Source of the DNA: an uncultured Christensenella sp.
GTDB taxonomy: Bacteria; Bacillota; Clostridia; Christensenellales; UBA1242
NCBI GenBank assembly: GCA_949293925.1
Contig: CASFFI010000081.1
Coordinates: 1 to 15,716, forward strand
Length of the DNA: 15,716 bases
Reading direction: 5' to 3'
The translations under genes and the position numbers were made by a program. Positions 7,314 to 13,100 of the stretch are shown here, piece by piece. Every line of letters starts with the position of its first letter. Position 1 is the first letter of the stretch. Below the pieces are notes generated by a model. The model saw only the letters and a list, made by a program, of their open reading frames with translations. It had not been told where the DNA came from and did not search any database.

Positions 7314-7712
7314 TTATGAACCAGATACAAGCCTAACTAAAGCATTGTATCCAAGACTTAAAACTCTATCAAATCCAAAAATTACTAATGCAAAAACAAC
7401 AACTACTGCTAGTACAATACCAGTTTGCTTCAATACAGTTTTAAAACTAGGCCAAGTAACTTTTTTAATTTCATTTAATGTATCTTTAGCAACTTTTTTA
7501 GTTTTGCTAGGCTTTTTAGTTTTTTCAACCTTCTTTTTATCTGATTTTTTATTAGATTTCTCTACTTTTTCAATAACTAATTTGTCAGATTTTTTAAAAT
7601 CTTCTTGATTTGATTGTTTTTCAACAGTTGTGCCATCAGTATTAGTTTTAACTATATTTTCAGAGTTTTCAACTAAATTTTCTTCATTTGGAATATTTTT
7701 ATTTTCTTCCAT
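7314..7712 (-). CDS. secE: Preprotein translocase subunit SecE with an extended N-terminus
   Basis: SecE is the small clamp subunit that stabilises SecY in the Sec translocon. Visible: the conserved amphipathic segment EIKKVTWPSFKTVLKQ (81-96) with the hallmark KVTWP, then a single membrane segment at about 97-116. At 132 residues it is roughly twice the single-span SecE of Bacillus subtilis. The extra part is residues 1-75: first acidic and Asn/Thr-rich, then Lys-rich with repeated KSDK/KKVEK/KKPSK patches, probably disordered in the cytoplasm. The ATG has GGTGG upstream and lies 15 bases after the rpmG stop. The rpmG-secE-nusG order is classical. Confidence 0.95.
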   Translation of the reverse strand: MEENKNIPNEENLVENSENIVKTNTDGTTVEKQSNQEDFKKSDKLVIEKVEKSNKKSDKKKVEKTKKPSKTKKVAKDTLNEIKKVTWPSFKTVLKQTGIVLAVVVVFALVIFGFDRVLSLGYNALVRLVSGS

Positions 7713-7727
7713 ATACCCACCTTAAAA

Positions 7728-7892
7728 TTATTTTGTTTCTTTGTGTTCAGTTTTTTTAGCACATTTTGGACAGAATTTGTTAAGAACAATTCTTTCTGGA
7801 TTTTTCTGTTTATTTTTTGTAGTATCATAGTTAATTTCTTTACAAACAGTACATTGTAATCTAACCTTATCTCTTTTTATATTTTTTGCCAT
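7728..7892 (-). CDS. rpmG: 50S ribosomal protein L33, zinc-ribbon form
   Basis: A short open frame of 54 codons beginning MAKNIKRDKVRLQC. L33 binds 23S rRNA near the E site. It carries two zinc-ribbon cysteine pairs, CTVC (14-17) and CPKC (41-44), so it is the zinc-binding type; zinc-free paralogues in other Firmicutes lack these cysteines. The segment YDTTKNKQKNPERI between the pairs is typical of the family. AGGAG precedes the ATG. It is the first gene of the rpmG-secE-nusG operon, with a consensus promoter upstream and a terminator-like hairpin in its short leader. Confidence 0.95.
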   Translation of the reverse strand: MAKNIKRDKVRLQCTVCKEINYDTTKNKQKNPERIVLNKFCPKCAKKTEHKETK

Positions 7893-7903
7893 ACATTTCT
7901 CCT

Positions 7904-7927
7904 AAAAAAAACACCGCAAAAGGTGTT
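7904..7927 (-). terminator. Terminator-like hairpin in the rpmG leader
   Basis: On the minus strand AACACC, loop TTTTGC, GGTGTT is followed at once by a run of T, and the AGGAG of rpmG begins directly after it. The 6-bp stem starts about five bases from the predicted transcription start, so it lies inside the leader, not behind another gene. It could be an attenuator or a 5' stabilising hairpin. No alternative antiterminator pairing is visible because the leader is so short. Confidence 0.5.
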
Positions 7928-7937
7928 ATCTTTAGTT

Positions 7938-7966
7938 ATTATAACTTGTAAAAAAATAATTGTCAA
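7938..7966 (-). promoter_or_regulatory. Promoter of rpmG-secE-nusG
   Basis: On the minus strand a perfect -35 TTGACA (7966-7961), the ideal 17-base spacer and a perfect -10 TATAAT (7943-7938) are present. Transcription would begin near 7931. This is the strongest promoter in the window, as expected for an operon making ribosomal and Sec components. Confidence 0.88.
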
Positions 7967-8083
7967 TAGATTTCAAAAATTTCTTGTAAAATATTACATC
8001 GAAAATGTAAATCAAAGTAAAAATAAATAATGTTTAAATAAAAAATAATTAAAGATATGTAAAATGTTTTTTCTTGATTCATA

Positions 8084-8112
8084 TTAACAAAATACCGAAA
8101 GTCTAATATATT
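8084..8112 (+). promoter_or_regulatory. Probable promoter of the leucine-rich-repeat gene
   Basis: TTAACA (8084-8089), a 17-base spacer and TATATT (8107-8112) each match the sigma-A consensus in five of six positions. Transcription would start near 8119. A small inverted repeat, TTACAT (7994-7999) with ATGTAA (8005-8010), lies further upstream and could be an operator or chance. Confidence 0.55.
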
Positions 8113-8146
8113 GTACAAAATTAATGTTTACAGCGGAGGACATTGA

Positions 8147-8830
8147 ATGTTTATTAGTGATTTTTTAAATAGTATAAAAAGTGGTTTGTTAATAAAAAAT
8201 GGAGTACTAACTAAAGTTATCGGAAATCCTAAAAAGATAGTGATACCAGAAAGAGTTACAGAAATTGGTGATTTTGCATTTTTCTATTGCTCATCATTAA
8301 CAGAAATTGTAATTCCAGGGACAGTAAAAAGAATAGGCAAAAATGCATTTGAAGGGTGTTCTAGATTAGAAAATGTAATAATTTCAGATGGTGTTGAAGA
8401 AATTGATGATTATGCTTTTAGTGGATATTCTTCATTAAATCATATTGAAATCCCTGCAAGTGTTAAAAGAATTGGTAAAAGTGCATTTGAAGGCGCATAT
8501 AATTTAGCATCTGTAAAAATTTCAAATGGTGTTGAAAAAATAGATGATTACGCATTCTTCTATTGCCCATCACTATCGTCTGTTAAAATCCCAGGAAGTG
8601 TAAATAAGATAGGTAGAAATGCTTTCTATAGTTGTCCTTCACTAAAGTCTGTAACAATTGCAGAAGGCGTTAAAGAAATTGAAGATTATGCTTTTTCTAA
8701 CTGCCCAGCATTGAAATCAGTTCATATTCCAAATAGTGTAAATAAAATGGGCGAAGAATCATTTGATGACACTGTAAAAATTATTTATTTACCTCAAGAT
8801 TTAACAGAAGAAACTACTTTACAAAAATAG
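8147..8830 (+). CDS. BspA-like (LRR_5) leucine-rich-repeat protein without signal peptide
   Basis: Eight repeats of exactly 23 residues start at positions 36, 59, 82, 105, 128, 151, 174 and 197. Each has the pattern xVxxIxxxAFxxCxxLxxVxIPx that marks BspA/Treponema pallidum-type leucine-rich repeats. These form a curved solenoid used for protein-protein contact. The first 35 residues contain no hydrophobic export signal and there is no membrane span or wall-anchor motif, so it may stay in the cytoplasm, unlike most relatives. The tail (about 220-227) is short and polar. GGAGG (8135-8139) lies seven bases before the ATG. The gene is divergent from rpmG and stands alone; no terminator is obvious. 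The stop is TAG. The binding partner is unknown. Confidence 0.9.
   Translation: MFISDFLNSIKSGLLIKNGVLTKVIGNPKKIVIPERVTEIGDFAFFYCSSLTEIVIPGTVKRIGKNAFEGCSRLENVIISDGVEEIDDYAFSGYSSLNHIEIPASVKRIGKSAFEGAYNLASVKISNGVEKIDDYAFFYCPSLSSVKIPGSVNKIGRNAFYSCPSLKSVTIAEGVKEIEDYAFSNCPALKSVHIPNSVNKMGEESFDDTVKIIYLPQDLTEETTLQK
8252..8803 (+). repeat. Eight tandem 23-residue repeats arranged as 46-residue doublets
   Basis: Odd and even units alternate in character. One class has an acidic turn (GVEEIDDYAF, GVEKIDDYAF, GVKEIEDYAF); the other is basic (TVKRIGKNAF, SVKRIGKSAF, SVNKIGRNAF). The first unit (RVTEIGDFAF) fits the first class. The pattern points to growth by duplication of a two-repeat, 138-base unit. 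Confidence 0.85.
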
Positions 8831-9219
8831 GTTTTAAAAATTAAATAATAATTATTTGTTATGATTAAATATTACAACTAATTGCTAACTAAAACTAATT
8901 ACATGATTTATATTCCATTAGTTAATATTGTCTAAAATTTAATATTTAAGATAAATTTCGTTATTATTAAAAATTTATACGATTAAAATTATAAACATAT
9001 TTAATTAGTATTCATAAATAGTGTAAACATATTTCATTAATATCTATAGATTAAAAAAACTATAACAATTTTTCAAATTTAATCTTGAATTTCAAACTGA
9101 TTGTTGTAAAAAAATTTTATACTTATGACGTTATAAGAGATGTTGTTATAATGGTTACTCATTTATATATTCAAAAATTAAGTTTAACCTTTACAATAAA
9201 TGAAATATTTAGATTAGAG
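8831..9219. other. AT-rich intergenic stretch, no supported gene
   Basis: A frame on the plus strand (TTG at 9085, ATG at 9151, ending 9315) is open, but it has no ribosome binding site at a proper distance and overlaps the hairpins on its right, so I do not call it. The 11-mer TAAACATATTT occurs twice in the same direction (8992-9002 and 9024-9034), 32 bases apart, about three turns of the helix. Its role, if any, is unknown. I see no clear terminator for the leucine-rich-repeat gene. Confidence 0.5.
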
Positions 9220-9262
9220 AAAAAAACTAAGAGTCGTGCTAGATTTTTTGCCTACACAACTC
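9220..9262 (-). terminator. Probable terminator of the 9355-9933 gene
   Basis: On the minus strand GAGTTGTG and TAG pair with CTA and CACGACTC (one G bulge, one U-G pair; 9262-9252 with 9242-9231), giving an 11-bp stem. TTAG and seven T follow. It lies about 95 bases after the stop codon of the gene. The bases between hold a perfect 18-base palindrome, so the 3' untranslated region is structured. Confidence 0.55.
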
Positions 9263-9309
9263 TATCGCATAAGCTTTTATTATTCGCTATTGCATTTCTG
9301 TTAATAAAG

Positions 9310-9327
9310 GGTTAAGCCGGCTTAACC
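9310..9327. repeat. Perfect 18-base palindrome
   Basis: GGTTAAGCCGGCTTAACC is an uninterrupted inverted repeat, far richer in G and C than its surroundings, 27 bases after the stop of the 9355-9933 gene. No T tract follows on either strand, so it is not a standard terminator. It may be a 3' mRNA hairpin or a binding site for a dimeric protein. Confidence 0.7.
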
Positions 9328-9354
9328 AGACAAGCATTCGTGTAAATTTTATTA

Positions 9355-9933
9355 TTAATTTTCTATATTTTTCAAGTTGTTTTCTGTTGTTGGAATACGA
9401 TTAAAACATTGTTTTATAAAACCAATAGATTTCTTTCTCAAATCGTCTATGTTGCTTTCAAATTCTTTTCTTGAAGGACTATTCCATAATTTTATTATTT
9501 CAGCCACATATACACTATTATTTTCGTCACTGTTTTTAATATACTCTAATAAGAATTTTATTTTATCTTCAATAGAACCTGTCTTCAAAAATTCAAGAAC
9601 TTCGGATTTGAACTTAGGCAAGATTTTGGTGTTTACTTTTGAAAGAATTAAAGAATGATCTCCATTGAATTTATTAATTGAATCTATCATTTGTTCAAAA
9701 TCTCTTATAACTCTAATTAAGTCAGTTTTTAAATCTTTGATTTCTTTTAATATTTGTTCAATATTCATTTGGTAAAAATCTTCTATTTTTAAAATATAAT
9801 CAGGATGTTTATCTTTAAAATTAGAAATCATAGAATAAATAAAATTTATATCCTTCATATTGCTTTCAAAAATATGACTAGCACATGTAGTTAATCTCTT
9901 TCCATTAGTTATTCCATTGCCAACTTTATACAT
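9355..9933 (-). CDS. Hypothetical helical protein, 192 residues
   Basis: I do not recognise the family. The protein is soluble and almost entirely predicted helix. It has a Lys/Glu/Ile-rich middle (about 45-90) that could be a coiled coil, and no signal peptide or membrane span. Near the C-terminus W150-N-S-P-S-R-K-E-F158 followed by L165 has the W-to-F spacing of the turn in WXG100/ESAT-6-like helical hairpins, but with serine in place of glycine. The match is weak. The frame is open further upstream to a TTG at 9999, but that TTG belongs to the promoter -35. The ATG at 9933 has AGGAG (9942-9946) eight bases before it, so I start there. It is a single gene with its own promoter. Confidence 0.8.
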   Translation of the reverse strand: MYKVGNGITNGKRLTTCASHIFESNMKDINFIYSMISNFKDKHPDYILKIEDFYQMNIEQILKEIKDLKTDLIRVIRDFEQMIDSINKFNGDHSLILSKVNTKILPKFKSEVLEFLKTGSIEDKIKFLLEYIKNSDENNSVYVAEIIKLWNSPSRKEFESNIDDLRKKSIGFIKQCFNRIPTTENNLKNIEN

Positions 9934-9970
9934 AATAATTTCTCCTAAAACTACGATAATCAATAAGTAA

Positions 9971-9999
9971 ATGTTAACACATATATTATAAAATGTCAA
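9971..9999 (-). promoter_or_regulatory. Promoter of the 192-residue protein gene
   Basis: On the minus strand a perfect -35 TTGACA (9999-9994), a 17-base spacer and the -10 TAACAT (9976-9971) preceded by TGT (extended -10 form) are present. Transcription would start near 9964, giving a leader of about 30 bases. Confidence 0.65.
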
Positions 10000-10070
10000 T
10001 TTGAAAATAATTCAATCTTATTAGTTTAAAATATTTGTACCTTTAATCTATTGTCTTTTAAAACTAATAC

Positions 10071-10106
10071 AAAAAGGAACTATACGCATAAATTATAGTT
10101 CCTTTT
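10071..10106 (-). terminator. Terminator of the giant surface-protein gene
   Basis: The arms AAAAGGAACTATA and TATAGTTCCTTTT (10072-10084 and 10094-10106) are perfectly complementary over 13 bp around a 9-base loop, with T on the minus-strand exit side. It lies about 60 bases after the stop at 10165, the cleanest hairpin in the window. Confidence 0.85.
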
Positions 10107-10164
10107 ATTCCTTTGATAGTTTCAATAGAGTTTGATTTTAAGCCCTTATTTTTTATCATTTTTT

Positions 10165-13100
10165 TTAGTTTACTGAATCTATTTTTAATACTATAGAATC
10201 AGGTCTTGAAGTCAATTCTTTTCCAATGTAGAATCTGAATACATCGACACTTTCGCGATAAATCACAAAGCCACCAATATCAACAGATTCACCAACACTT
10301 ACAGAAACATTATTATTATTTACAGATAATGTGTAATCAGTATTTGTGTTGACTCTCATTACATAATAACCTGTTAAATATGTTGTTTCATCTGTCCAAG
10401 TAGAACCATTCATATCTAATGAATATTGTGCTCTAATGTTGTCAGTTGGTGTTGCTACAGGATTCAAATCGCCATCGTTATAAGTCAATTCATATTCGTA
10501 GCAAGTTAATGATACTGTACCATTGAAATTGCTGTTAGGGTCTATTGTGAAATATTCTTGACCTAGATTAATTTCTACTACTGGACCCAATGACAAATTA
10601 TATGCTTCTGTATTCCATACAATGTTAACTTCTCCATAAGAATTAACTGATACTTTTTGAAGAGAAGTGTTTTCAAAACATTCAAATCTAATAGCACGGT
10701 AATTCTGTTCGATATAATTTTGTAGAACAGAAATTGTCATTTTAACTTCATGTCCAATATAGAAATATATCAAGTTATTATTAACATCTAAAATGTAATA
10801 ATCATTATTTTTAACAATTACATTACCCCAATACCAGTCATCAGAATTGATAACAAGTTGTCTGCTTTCATTCATTTCATAAGTATAATTAGCATTTGAA
10901 TAAGTTAGATATTCTAAAACTTCAAAATAGATTATACCAGAAGAAATTGAATGAGATAATTCGTAATCTACAATACCTACATTTCTATTAGTAGTAAAGT
11001 TTTTAATAGTTTCATTTTCTTTCAAGTAAACTCTGTATAGACCAAAGTTAGAATTTGGACTTACAGTACCTTTTAATGTTCCAAGTTCGGTAGGTTTAAC
11101 AACAACTTTATCTCCGTTAGAAATATCAAGTGTGCTGTTATTTCCAAATAAACTCTCTATTTCAGAATTAGATTTGATGAATTGACCATCATCATTTGCA
11201 ATATCACTATAATGCACTGCATTTTCAATAGTTGCCGTTGCATTATCTAACTGAACATCAAATACGCCTAAAATGTAATACTTTCCTAAAGTAAATGTAA
11301 TATTGTAATTTTTATTTTCTGATACTGCCAATATGTCATAGATACCCATCACATCGCCTTGGCTTCTAGTTAATGTGATTTCAAGTGTAGAATAATCATC
11401 ACCGGTTGGCAATTCAGCACTTAATTCACCTTCTAATTGTTGAACTTCTGTGTTGTAACCATAAATACCATATTGATTAGGAATAACTACACTTAAATCA
11501 AATTTAGAAATTGCAATAGATTTATTAGCAGTTGCGGTTTGTTTAGTGATGTTATCAATAGCTCTAATAGTAAATACATAGTTGCCTGCGATTAAAGGTG
11601 TACCTGAAATTTCAGTATCGACAATTTCAAGTCCGGTTTCAGTTATGTCTGTAACAATGTTGTCAATAGTTAAAGATATTAATTCATAAGAATAATCTCC
11701 TGAACCATTGCTAGCGCCTGCAAAGTTTGTACTATATGCAGTTTTGTATTTTCCAGAACTTAAAGTTTGAGTAGGGAAATTTAATTCCAAAATTGTTGCA
11801 TTTACATAAATATTAACCGTTTCATTTACTCTTTCCACCGTGTAATTCGTTGGATTCAAAGTATCATTATCAAACGAACCATACATAGAGTCCCAATTAG
11901 TAAATTCGCAACCTAAAGTAATAACTGCTTGTAATTTCACAATTTGTTCAAAGTAATATGTACCGCTACCTGAAACTGAAGATGCACTTGGTACACCAGG
12001 TACTACAATTCCTTGACTGTCTTTTGCATCATTAATAATGATATTAATAGTTCCTTGTAGTCTTTCATAATACAAGTAAACCACAGTTGTGCCATTTGGA
12101 CTTATTTTAATATTATTTACACTGTCTGAAGGATTTCCTGTTTCGTTACCGCTTATGAAATTAAATCCATATTTATCTTTTACTAAATCGTTTATATTTA
12201 TAATGCTATCAGAAAGTCCGCTTAACTCTTCAACGGTGCTAGTTGTGTAACTTAATGTTACAGTTAAATTATCATCTTGAGTTAAATCTTGATAATAATG
12301 TCTTACCACATATCTAACACTGCTAGCCTGCCAATGAGCGTAAAGAGTAGAATCATCATTGATTAAGTAAATAGTAGTAGATTCAACTTTTGTTCCGTTA
12401 TCAGCATCAGTAAACCAGCCGATAAATTCGTAACCTGTTCTAGTAGGAATAGGAAGTTCGCCATAAGGTTGATTGTAAACTACTTGTTTAGATAATTCAT
12501 CTACATTACCACCATTTGCATCGAATGAAACAGTATATGTTACATTAGTCCATTGAGCAGTAAGAGTAACAATTCCGTTAGTTTGTAAACTTAAAACGAA
12601 GTATTCGTCGTACAAGATGTTATTTACTTCAGTTACATAAGTACCAGGATTAAATTCATTTGTTGCTGAATATCTAGCAGTAGATTCATTATAGCCAGAA
12701 ATCAACCAGCCAACGAAGTTATAACCATCTAATACAAATTCATTTGCAGGTAATTGCATAATTTCATCAAATTGAACTTCAATGCTATTCATAGAGCCTG
12801 TAGCAACAAAGCCATCTTGAGAACCACCAACAAAATTAATTGTATAAGTGTCTGCCAACCAGTCAGCAGTAATTGTTACACTGTCGGACGCACCGAATGT
12901 ATAAACAAATCCATTTTCTGCAAAGTCTAAGTTTAAAGTATCACTTGTCCAACCATTGAACGAATAACCTCTTCTTAAAATTTGTCTGAATTGTAAAGTC
13001 TGACCATAAGTTTTAGTTATTGTAAAACTATCAAGTGTAAAGATTTCTTCTTCATTGCCAGAATTATTTGAGATGTATGAAATGCCGTAAAGCGTGAATA

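Noticed and set aside
9085..9315. 76-codon plus-strand open frame with a hydrophobic C-terminal end
   Set aside because: It starts with TTG (or ATG at 9151) without a properly spaced ribosome binding site or clear promoter, overlaps the minus-strand terminator, and ends inside the palindrome. Chance openness is likely in AT-rich DNA, though a small membrane protein is not excluded.
9934..9999. Longer start (TTG at 9999) for the 192-residue protein, which would add a hydrophobic N-terminus like a signal peptide
   Set aside because: The TTG is the first three bases of a perfect -35 TTGACA and the added codons cover the promoter. The ATG at 9933 has a well-spaced AGGAG.
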